Assembly: GCA_017860675.1 (NCBI GenBank)
Contig: JAGDMV010000109.1
Location: forward strand, 1-6,146
Length of the DNA stretch: 6,146 nt
Reading direction: 5' to 3'
Source of the DNA: Chloroflexota bacterium
GTDB taxonomy: Bacteria; Chloroflexota; Limnocylindria; Limnocylindrales; CSP1-4
Shown here piece after piece: positions 1 to 6,146 of this stretch. Below the pieces are notes generated by a model, which was not told the DNA's origin, did not search any database, and saw only the letters and a list, made by a program, of their open reading frames with translations. The translations under genes were made by a program, and so were the position numbers. Each line of letters starts with the position of its first letter. Within the stretch, counting starts at the first letter, position 1.

Positions 1-351
1 GACGGCCTGCGGATCGCCGGCTTCGAGGGCGATGTCGGGCCGTACACCGCGCTCGTCGACGGCGACGCCCGCTGCTACTCGATCGCCTGCGCCTCGGTCG
101 TCGCCAAGGTGGTCCGCGACACGCTCATGCGCCGCCTGGCCGAGCGCCACCCCGGCTACGGCTGGGAACGCAACGCCGGCTACGCCACCCGCGAGCACCG
201 CGAGGCGATCCGCGCGCTCGGCGTCACCGCCTTCCACCGGCGGACCTTCGCCGGCGTCAGGGAGGCGCTGGCCGGCGTCGAGCAGCTCGACCTGGAGCTC
301 GGCGGCCTGCACGACTGGCCGGGCGGCGACGGCCCATACCAGGACCGCTGA
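1..351 (+). CDS. rnhB: Ribonuclease HII, C-terminal part (gene starts before the window)
   Basis: This enzyme cuts the RNA strand of RNA-DNA hybrids and removes single ribonucleotides left in genomic DNA. The reading frame is open from base 1 and ends with TGA at 349-351, giving 116 visible residues. The window opens on the codon for an Asp in the DGLRIAGF motif, which by family comparison is the third catalytic carboxylate. The fourth is the Asp of GD at visible residue 22, followed by the family signature SIACASVVAKVVRD. Further family marks are HPGYGWERNAGY, TREHREAI and FHRRTF. A short poorly conserved tail of about 24 residues follows (VEQLDLELGG to the end). The first two catalytic residues lie upstream, outside the window. 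The partner gene yraN, often next to rnhB in other bacteria, is about 5 kb downstream here. Identification is secure; the only missing part is the N-terminus. Confidence 0.95.
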   Translation, partial: DGLRIAGFEGDVGPYTALVDGDARCYSIACASVVAKVVRDTLMRRLAERHPGYGWERNAGYATREHREAIRALGVTAFHRRTFAGVREALAGVEQLDLELGGLHDWPGGDGPYQDR

Positions 352-375
352 GCCGCGCCGCCGGGACTGACGGGT

Positions 376-407
376 CGGGCCGGTCTGGGCCCCGCCGCCC
401 CGGCCCG
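376..407. terminator. GC-rich hairpin after rnhB, possible terminator
   Basis: The 8-base arm CGGGCCGG (376-383) pairs perfectly with CCGGCCCG (400-407) across a 16-base loop. It lies 25 bases after the rnhB stop codon. There is no T-tract on either side, so it is not a textbook intrinsic terminator. It may stall polymerase, stabilise the 3' end of the rnhB mRNA, or be a chance product of the extreme GC content. Confidence 0.3.
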
Positions 408-415
408 CCCCCGGC

Positions 416-442
416 CCCGGCGCGCGGACGCCCGGCGCGCGG
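416..442. repeat. 12-base direct repeat, period 15, inside a second inverted repeat
   Basis: The unit CCCGGCGCGCGG occurs at 416-427 and again at 431-442. The two copies lie between the arms CCCCGGC (415-421) and GCCGGGG (442-448), which can pair as a 7-base stem. This is the densest repeat structure in the rnhB-glgM spacer (352-497). I see no recognisable promoter hexamers or binding site in that spacer, and composition alone could explain part of the pattern. Confidence 0.4.
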
Positions 443-487
443 CCGGGGCATGCGCGACACTTCGGGCAGTCGCCCTTCGCCGTCGAT

Positions 488-492
488 GGAGG
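488..492 (+). promoter_or_regulatory. Ribosome binding site that fixes the glgM start
   Basis: GGAGG lies 5 bases before the GTG at 498. The in-frame ATG at 486 overlaps this Shine-Dalgarno motif. The in-frame ATG at 450 has no good motif in front of it and would add residues unlike the family. The GTG at 498 is therefore preferred. Confidence 0.65.
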
Positions 493-497
493 GTCCG

Positions 498-1718
498 GTG
501 TCGCCGCTCAGAAGCGTGGCCCTGTTCACCAACGAGTACCCGCCCCACGTCTACGGGGGAGCCGGGGTTCACGTCGAGTACCTCAGCCGCGAGCTCGCCC
601 GCATCCTGCCGGTGGAGGTCCGCTGCTTCGGCGAGCAGGACCTCGTCGAGCCCAACCTGCGGGTGCGCGGCTACGGCCCCTGGGCGGACGCCCGGCTGGA
701 CACCGACGCGCGCTTCGGCGGCGCCCTCGACGCGTTCCACCGCAGCCTGGCCATGGCCCGCGATCGGCTCGAAGCCGACGTCGTCCACTGCCACACCTGG
801 TACACCGACATGGCCGGCTTCCTGGCCAAGAAGCTGTGGGACGTGCCCCTGGTCCTGACCACCCATTCGCTCGAGCCGCTCCGACCATGGAAGGTGGAGC
901 AGCTCGGCAACGCCTACGGCCTGTCGGCCTGGATGGAGCGGACGAGCATCGAGGACGCCGACGCGGTCGTGGCCGTCTCGAAGGAGACGCGCATCGACGT
1001 CCTCCGCCACTTCTCGATCGCCCCCGAGAAGGTCCACGTGATCCACAACGGGATCGACCTCGGAGAGTACCGACCCGATCCGGGCGTGGACGTGCTGGTG
1101 AAGCACGGCGTGGACCCCGACCGGCCATACGTCCTGTTCGTCGGCCGGATCACCCGCCAGAAGGGGATCATCCACCTCGTGAACGCGATCCCGGACATCG
1201 ACCCCTCGCTCCAGGTCGTCCTCTGCGCCGGTGCCCCGGACACGAAGGAGATCGGCGAGGAGATGACCGAGCGTGTGGCCGAGGTCAGCGCCGTCCACGG
1301 CGACATCACCTGGATTCGGGAGATGCTGCCGCGCCCGGAGGTCATCCAGCTCTACACCCACGCGGCCGTGTTCTGCTGCCCGTCCGTCTACGAGCCGTTC
1401 GGGATCATCAACCTCGAGGCGATGGCCTGTGAGACGGCCGTGGTGGCCTCCGCCGTGGGCGGCATCCCGGAGGTCGTGGTGCCCGGCGTCACCGGCCTGC
1501 TCGTCGACCTCGAGCTCCGCGAGGGCAGCTTCGACCCGGTGGACCCGGCCCGCTTCTCGGCCGACCTTGCGGCGGCGATCAACCGGGTCGGGCTCGACGG
1601 CGGCCTGCAGCAGCGCTTCGGCCGCGAAGGCCGGCGGCGCGTCGAGGAGCACTTCAGCTGGGCGGCCATCGCCCATCAGACGCTGGCCCTGTACCGGTCG
1701 CTGGTGATGCGGCCGTGA
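498..1718 (+). CDS. glgM: Actinobacterial-type glycogen synthase / alpha-maltose-1-phosphate synthase (GT4, GT-B fold)
   Basis: This cytosolic glycosyltransferase belongs to the family called corynebacterial GlgA, whose mycobacterial member GlgM makes alpha-maltose-1-phosphate from ADP-glucose and glucose-1-phosphate. From the GTG start it has 406 residues, a normal length. The N-terminal Rossmann domain carries the donor-binding loop NEYPPHVYGGAGVHVEYLS, then VVHCHTWYTDMAGFLA and the family-specific THSLEPLRPWKVEQLG. The C-terminal domain starts after VIHNGID. It holds GRITRQKG (Gly216-Arg217 to Lys222-Gly223) and the retaining GT-B E-x7-E motif EPFGIINLE (Glu299 and Glu307). All expected catalytic-site residues appear intact. 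glgE follows on the same strand after 88 bases, which favours the GlgM reaction over plain glucan elongation by GlgA. Sequence alone cannot separate these two activities, and the family can do both. The family call is secure; the exact product is an inference. Confidence 0.9.
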   Translation: MSPLRSVALFTNEYPPHVYGGAGVHVEYLSRELARILPVEVRCFGEQDLVEPNLRVRGYGPWADARLDTDARFGGALDAFHRSLAMARDRLEADVVHCHTWYTDMAGFLAKKLWDVPLVLTTHSLEPLRPWKVEQLGNAYGLSAWMERTSIEDADAVVAVSKETRIDVLRHFSIAPEKVHVIHNGIDLGEYRPDPGVDVLVKHGVDPDRPYVLFVGRITRQKGIIHLVNAIPDIDPSLQVVLCAGAPDTKEIGEEMTERVAEVSAVHGDITWIREMLPRPEVIQLYTHAAVFCCPSVYEPFGIINLEAMACETAVVASAVGGIPEVVVPGVTGLLVDLELREGSFDPVDPARFSADLAAAINRVGLDGGLQQRFGREGRRRVEEHFSWAAIAHQTLALYRSLVMRP

Positions 1719-1753
1719 GGCTGGCCAGCCGCCGGGGCCGGGACGCCGCGGCG
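1719..1753. repeat. Two perfect palindromes in the glgM-glgE gap
   Basis: GGCTGGCCAGCC (1719-1730) starts at the base after the glgM stop codon. CGCCGCGGCG (1744-1753) follows 13 bases later. Both are perfect inverted repeats without a spacer, so they make poor RNA hairpins but could be recognised as DNA. The remaining gap to 1806 is GC-rich and shows no promoter-like hexamer, which agrees with glgM and glgE sharing one transcript. Confidence 0.35.
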
Positions 1754-1794
1754 ACACGGGGCGCGCGGCGAGGGGGCCGCCGGTTCGAACGGGC

Positions 1795-1800
1795 AGGAGG
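1795..1800 (+). promoter_or_regulatory. Strong ribosome binding site that fixes the glgE start
   Basis: AGGAGG directly abuts an in-frame GTG at 1801, which leaves no room for initiation there. The next in-frame GTG, at 1807, has the normal 6-base spacing and is the preferred start. The two choices differ by only two residues. Confidence 0.7.
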
Positions 1801-1806
1801 GTGGAC

Positions 1807-3792
<1,986 letters not shown>

Positions 3793-3880
3793 GCCGTGAG
3801 GCCGCACTTCGACGTGAGGGTCGGGCAGGGAGAACCGACGGCGGTGGCGATCCGTTTCCTCGTCGTGGTCGCAGCCCCGG

Positions 3881-4124
3881 GCTCCGCTCTACGTGTCCGA
3901 CGGTCCGGTTCGGGCGAACGGATACGAGTGGTACGAGGTCGACGTCGCTGGATTCCCGGCCGATCGGCGCGGTGGTCGAGGTGACCGGCATCTTCGACCA
4001 CCCCGCGGCTGCCGGATGCCTGTGGCAGAGCCTGATCGAGGGCCCGCCCGTGCCCGACCCGGCCTGCTGCAGAACCCGGTTCGCGGTGATCGGGATCGAA
4101 TCGCTGCCGACGGGATCTACTTGA
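3881..4124 (+). pseudogene. Frameshifted remnant of a small secreted or lipoprotein-like gene
   Basis: Two adjacent pieces in different frames read like one protein. Frame 2 (about 3884-3952) encodes PLYVSDGPVRANGYEWYEVD, a pattern I associate with SH3-like repeats in secreted proteins of high-GC bacteria. Frame 3 (about 3957-4124) encodes IGAVVEVTGIFDHPAAAGC, then a proline-rich linker, CCRTRFAVIGIESLPTG and a TGA stop at 4122-4124. The vTGxFDHPAAxxC...C+..FaV pattern also resembles the C-terminal end of such proteins, from memory. The join needs a frame change near 3950-3960. No start codon with a ribosome binding site, signal peptide or N-terminal domain is found between the glgE stop and this point, so the front of the gene is missing. 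I infer a decayed fragment, perhaps of a larger gene. A single sequencing error could explain the frameshift but not the missing front. The rest of 3793-3880 shows nothing recognisable. Confidence 0.45.
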
Positions 4125-5058
4125 TGGCGACCGCCCCGACGTACTGGCGCGGCGAAGGGTGCCAGGTCCAGGTCAGTGCCTGGGCGCAGTCCCACGCCCA
4201 GATGCGATCAAAGGCGATGTAGCCCGTCTGCACATCGTCCGGGGCGGTGACATCGAAGGCGGCATGGCCAGACGCCGCGCCGACGCCGTTGTGGATGCAC
4301 ATGGACGGGTGGTCGGATGACGTGAACCCGAGCACGATCTGCTGGAAGCAGTGCGGGCAGCCCGCGGGCTGGGAGATGCGGTAGTCGAGCTCGACGCGCA
4401 CGCGTGCCCCCGCCAAGACCGGTGCGGTGATGGTGCCACCGTTGATGAGGACGCTCGACAGCGTGGTGTCCGCCCAGGTCGGGATCGGGCCGAAGGCGAA
4501 GGTCGCCGTGGACGTGCCGGCGGGACCTGCGGGTCCCTGGGGCCCGACGGCACCATCCTGGCCATCGGCACCGGCAGGTCCCACGGGTCCCTGCGGACCC
4601 TGGGGCCCGACGGCACCATCCTGGCCGTCGGCGCCTTCAGGCCCGCCAGGGCCGGCTGCTCCCTGAGGCCCTGCAGGCCCCTGGGGTCCGGCAGGCCCGG
4701 TCGGTCCTTCAGGTCCCGCGGGCCCCTGAGGTCCGGCAGGCCCGACCGCCCCATCGGCACCATCCGACCCATCCGCTCCATCTTGACCGGCCGGCCCCCG
4801 CGGTCCAGCCGGACCGGCCTCACCCTGGGGCCCCTGCGGCCCCCGGGGACCCTCCTGGCTCCACGACACCGGGCCGCTCCAGTTCCCAGGGCAGCTGTCG
4901 CCTTCGGCGACGAGCTTCACGTTCCCGCCGTTGTCGTAGCAGGCCCAGAAGAGGCCCTCGTCCGTCGGGGCGATGACCTTGGAGCCGGCGATGACGGTGC
5001 CCGCCACCAACACCAGCGCGACGAAGGCGGCCGGGGCCGCCAGCACACCGCGACGCAT
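4117..5058 (-). CDS. Secreted or membrane-anchored collagen-like protein with cysteine-containing C-terminal domain
   Basis: The ATG at 5056-5058 follows GGGAGG by 9 bases and gives 313 residues. Upstream in-frame codons add a non-hydrophobic leader and lack such a site. Residues 1-26 (MRRGVLAAPAAFVALVLVAG and on) form a signal peptide or N-terminal anchor with no lipobox. A short domain with Cys40 and Cys56 (WACYDNGGNVKLV, then DSCPGNWSGPVSW) is typical of collagen-like surface proteins in high-GC bacteria. From Gly70 to about residue 183 come 37-38 uninterrupted Gly-X-Y triplets, rich in GPA, GPQ, GPE, GAD and GQD, so acidic and likely to form a triple helix. The last 130 residues look beta-rich, with Cys234 and Cys237 (GCPHCFQQIVLGF), Cys254 (MCIHNG) and Cys291 (WAWDCAQ). 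This part may trimerise the stalk or bind a ligand; its function is unknown. The gene ends tail to tail with the remnant at 3881-4124. No sortase motif or C-terminal anchor is seen. Confidence 0.85.
   Translation of the reverse strand: MRRGVLAAPAAFVALVLVAGTVIAGSKVIAPTDEGLFWACYDNGGNVKLVAEGDSCPGNWSGPVSWSQEGPRGPQGPQGEAGPAGPRGPAGQDGADGSDGADGAVGPAGPQGPAGPEGPTGPAGPQGPAGPQGAAGPGGPEGADGQDGAVGPQGPQGPVGPAGADGQDGAVGPQGPAGPAGTSTATFAFGPIPTWADTTLSSVLINGGTITAPVLAGARVRVELDYRISQPAGCPHCFQQIVLGFTSSDHPSMCIHNGVGAASGHAAFDVTAPDDVQTGYIAFDRIWAWDCAQALTWTWHPSPRQYVGAVAIK
4510..4635 (-). repeat. Two 63-base tandem units inside the collagen-like region
   Basis: Units at 4573-4635 and 4510-4572 each encode seven Gly-X-Y triplets (residues 142-162 and 163-183), both opening GADGQDGAVGPQGP. 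The DNA is identical over 29 bases (4535-4563 and 4598-4626) and similar beyond that, so this is a recent duplication at DNA level and not just shared codon bias. Such units can gain or lose copies and change stalk length in steps of 21 residues. Confidence 0.75.
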
Positions 5059-5067
5059 ATCGATAGT

Positions 5068-5073
5068 CCTCCC
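5068..5073 (-). promoter_or_regulatory. Ribosome binding site for the collagen-like gene
   Basis: On the minus strand GGGAGG lies 9 bases before the ATG at 5058-5056. It selects that ATG over the longer in-frame option beginning at 5184. Confidence 0.7.
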
Positions 5074-5308
5074 AGGCGCAGCCGCTGCGGCGACCACGGG
5101 CGGTTGCCGTTCTCCGACGTTGCTCCGACGCCCGGTCTTCAGCAACCGGCCACAAGTACCCGCGCTCGATCGGAGCGTGGCCAATCTCGGTCAGTGCGAC
5201 CGGGCACCGCCCGACCGTGGCCACCCCCGCACGTGCAGAAGGGGCGCGGCGAAGCCCGCGTGCAGCCGCGGCGACACTCGCGATGAGCGCCTGGTGAGCG
5301 ACTCGACC

Positions 5309-5314
5309 TAGCCT
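5309..5314 (+). promoter_or_regulatory. Candidate -10 element placing the yraN transcript start at its ATG
   Basis: TAGCCT fits the TANNNT core of bacterial -10 elements and ends 6 bases before the ATG at 5321. No Shine-Dalgarno motif lies in the 20 bases before that ATG. This layout is typical of leaderless genes in high-GC bacteria. No matching -35 is seen, so the call is tentative. Confidence 0.35.
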
Positions 5315-5320
5315 CGGCAG

Positions 5321-5755
5321 ATGGCGCCGAAGGCGGGCACGGCGGGCAGGCGGACTGCGGGCAGGCGGACGGCCGCCCAGCGGAGCGGAGACGCGGCCGA
5401 GGCGGCGGCAGCCGCTCGCCTGGTCGCGAGCGGCTGGCAGGTCCTGGGCCGCCAGGTGAGGGCGGGGCGCGCGGAGCTCGACCTGGTCGCGGTCGATCCG
5501 GGGCCGCCCGCCGCCCTCGTCATCGTCGAGGTCCGTTGGCGGGGATCGCGGGCCTTCGGCCTGGCGGAGGAGACCGTGGACGGCCGGAAGATCGGGCGGT
5601 TAAGGGCGGGCCTGGCGCGCCTCCTGGCCGCCGGGACGCTGCCAGACGGCCGGCCCGTTCCGCGGCTCGCGGCCCGGATCGATCTCGTCGCTGTCGAGCC
5701 GCCGGTCGTGCCCGGTGGTCCGCCGCGCCTTCGCCACCACCGTGCGATCGGGTAG
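5321..5755 (+). CDS. yraN: UPF0102 (YraN) family protein, endonuclease-like fold
   Basis: YraN proteins have the core fold of archaeal Holliday junction resolvases and related nucleases, but their cellular role is not settled; a link to DNA processing is inferred from fold and neighbours. The protein has 144 residues, slightly longer than the usual 115-130 because of an Ala/Arg-rich N-terminal extension of about 20 residues. Family features in order are GDAAEAAAAARL with Glu27, GWQVLGRQVRAG, Glu52-Leu-Asp54 (AELDLVAVD), IVEVRWR with Glu70, and Lys90 before the RLRAGLARLL helix. The end, RIDLVAVEPP...LRHHRAIG, is also typical. The usual Gly before the E-x-D motif is Ala here. An in-frame TAG at 5309-5311 makes ATG 5321 the first possible start. 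In many bacteria the gene sits near rnhB and rpsB, as it does here on a wider scale. Confidence 0.88.
   Translation: MAPKAGTAGRRTAGRRTAAQRSGDAAEAAAAARLVASGWQVLGRQVRAGRAELDLVAVDPGPPAALVIVEVRWRGSRAFGLAEETVDGRKIGRLRAGLARLLAAGTLPDGRPVPRLAARIDLVAVEPPVVPGGPPRLRHHRAIG
5342..5371 (+). repeat. Two tandem 15-base units in the 5' end of yraN
   Basis: GCGGGCAGGCGGACT (5342-5356) and GCGGGCAGGCGGACG (5357-5371) differ at the last base only. They encode the basic stretch TAGRRTAGRRTA in the non-conserved N-terminal extension. This looks like a simple duplication that lengthened the tail and leaves the nuclease-like core untouched. Confidence 0.7.
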
Positions 5756-5821
5756 GGGAGCGACTGCGATCGGCGCGGGGCTCGGGCAGTGTTCGGCATC
5801 TCCGGGTTCGGACCAGGATGG

Positions 5822-5839
5822 CAGCCGGTGTCGCGGCTG
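5822..5839. other. Small hairpin between yraN and the rpsB promoter
   Basis: CAGCCG (5822-5827) pairs with CGGCTG (5834-5839) across a 6-base loop, 66 bases after the yraN stop. It has no T-tract. It may help end the yraN transcript, but this is weak. The rest of 5756-5880 shows no gene or motif I can support. Confidence 0.25.
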
Positions 5840-5888
5840 GCACGCAGCGCGGCCCCGCCCTGGCACGGCCGGTGGCGCACAACCCCTG

Positions 5889-5897
5889 TGCTACACT
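5889..5897 (+). promoter_or_regulatory. Extended -10 promoter for rpsB
   Basis: TGCTACACT combines the TGn extension (5889-5891) with the -10 hexamer TACACT (5892-5897), which differs from TATAAT at two inner positions. No good -35 is found 16-18 bases upstream, which is tolerable for extended -10 promoters. Transcription would start near 5904 and give a leader of about 155 bases before rpsB. This is the best promoter in the window and sits where a ribosomal-protein gene promoter is expected. Confidence 0.6.
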
Positions 5898-5903
5898 CCG
5901 CCG

Positions 5904-6059
5904 GGTCGCCGGGCAGCCGGCGAGCGCCGGCGGCGCAGACGTGCCGCCGAGCACACACGCGGATCCCATGCCGCCGGGGCGGTGCCGAGCCGGTCGAAGC
6001 CGACCGATCAGGTTCCCGGCGAGCGGTCCGCGGAGGAACAACCGCAGGGAGGTTCGCCC
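5904..6059 (+). promoter_or_regulatory. Structured 5' leader of rpsB
   Basis: The predicted leader holds several local hairpins. TCGCCGG (5906-5912) pairs with CCGGCGA (5917-5923) around a GCAG loop. GCGCC (5924-5928) pairs with GGCGC (5932-5936). CGGTCG (5991-5996) pairs with CGACCG (6001-6006) around an AAGC loop. Near the start codon, GCGG (6030-6033) can pair with CCGC (6042-6045) around an AGGAACAA loop. In some bacteria S2 represses its own rpsB-tsf mRNA through the leader. Whether this leader does so is unknown; I do not recognise it as a named RNA family, and GC-rich DNA forms such stems easily. Confidence 0.4.
6047..6052 (+). promoter_or_regulatory. Ribosome binding site for rpsB
   Basis: GGGAGG lies 7 bases before the GTG at 6060. 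It supports this GTG over the in-frame GTG at 6069 and ATG at 6075, which are too far away and would cut into the conserved N-terminus. Confidence 0.75.
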
Positions 6060-6146
6060 GTGCCGTCCGTGTCGATGCGGCAGCTGCTCGAGGCCGGTGT
6101 CCACTTCGGCCACCAGACGCGCCGCTGGAATCCCAAGATGCGCCCG
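6060..6146 (+). CDS. rpsB: 30S ribosomal protein S2, N-terminal part (continues past the window)
   Basis: S2 binds the head-body junction of the small ribosomal subunit and is needed to load S1 or start initiation. Only 29 codons are visible, from GTG 6060 to the window edge. The residues after the start, SMRQLLEAGVHFGHQTRRWN followed by PKMRP, are the hallmark N-terminus of bacterial S2. The KMRP ending, as opposed to KMKR, is what I remember from Chloroflexota sequences, though this is weak taxonomic evidence. tsf is expected to follow downstream. Identification is secure despite the short length. Confidence 0.95.
   Translation, partial: MPSVSMRQLLEAGVHFGHQTRRWNPKMRP

Larger units (their letters stand above)
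5059..5320. other. Divergent spacer between the collagen-like gene and yraN
   Basis: These 262 bases must hold the promoters of both divergent genes. On the minus side I see the Shine-Dalgarno motif for the collagen-like gene but no convincing -10/-35 pair. The best candidate, TTGGCC (5179-5184) with GGTACT (5155-5160) 18 bases away, is weak. On the plus side there is a -10-like hexamer directly before yraN. No hairpin, small RNA or additional small gene could be supported. Confidence 0.5.

Noticed and set aside
450..497. Longer glgM N-terminus starting at ATG 450 or ATG 486
   Set aside because: The added residues (MRDTSGSRPSPSMEGP) are unlike the family, ATG 450 has no ribosome binding site, and ATG 486 overlaps the motif serving GTG 498.
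3796..3984. Small plus-strand frame after glgE starting at GTG 3796
   Set aside because: It has no ribosome binding site of its own and no recognisable content, and it crosses the region where the better-supported remnant reads in other frames.
4510..4830. Repeat-rich block resembling a CRISPR or minisatellite array
   Set aside because: The repeats follow the 9-base Gly-X-Y coding phase and there are no equal-length repeats with unique spacers.
5059..5184. Longer collagen-like protein N-terminus starting at 5184
   Set aside because: The extra 42 residues lack a signal sequence and would bury the hydrophobic segment. The ATG at 5058 has a well-placed GGGAGG and starts directly at the signal peptide.
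4351..5286. 311-codon plus-strand open frame opposite the collagen-like gene
   Set aside because: Reverse complements of Gly-Pro codons remain Gly/Pro/Arg-rich, so this frame and a shorter Pro-Gly frame at 4427-4666 arise by symmetry. The minus-strand reading has a signal peptide, ribosome binding site and perfect Gly-X-Y phase.

Overview
This is a very GC-rich bacterial window holding ordinary chromosomal genes plus one secreted accessory gene. The start of ribosomal protein S2 (ending ...RRWNPKMRP) and the collagen-like gene and degraded lipoprotein-like remnant fit a high-GC Chloroflexota lineage. A deep-branching actinobacterium cannot be excluded. This assignment is inference from a few short matches, not a phylogeny.

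Layout from left to right. Positions 1-351 are the C-terminal part of ribonuclease HII (rnhB). After a GC-rich spacer with hairpins and a short direct repeat comes a same-strand pair, 498-1718 and 1807-3792. These encode an actinobacterial-type GT-B glycogen/maltose-1-phosphate synthase (GlgM) and the GH13 maltosyltransferase GlgE. Positions about 3881-4124 look like a frameshifted remnant of a small secreted-protein gene. It meets, tail to tail, a minus-strand gene (4117-5058) for a secreted or membrane-anchored collagen-like protein with 37-38 uninterrupted Gly-X-Y triplets and a cysteine-containing C-terminal domain. A 262-base divergent spacer leads to yraN (5321-5755), a UPF0102 nuclease-fold protein that may be translated from a leaderless mRNA. 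A 304-base spacer with a good extended -10 promoter and a structured leader then precedes rpsB, whose first 29 codons end the window.

How the genes work together. GlgM is expected to join ADP-glucose and glucose-1-phosphate into alpha-maltose-1-phosphate. GlgE then transfers the maltosyl unit to a growing alpha-1,4-glucan. No ADP-glucose pyrophosphorylase, branching enzyme or TreS/Pep2 gene is visible here, so those steps must be encoded elsewhere. rnhB, yraN and rpsB belong to a neighbourhood (rplS-lepB-rnhB-yraN-...-rpsB-tsf) that recurs in several bacterial groups. Here the glucan pair and the collagen-like gene sit inside it. I found no tRNA, rRNA, CRISPR array, insertion sequence or phage gene. 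I also found no clearly undescribed multi-gene system. The least explained items are the collagen-like protein's C-terminal domain, the remnant gene beside it and the rpsB leader.
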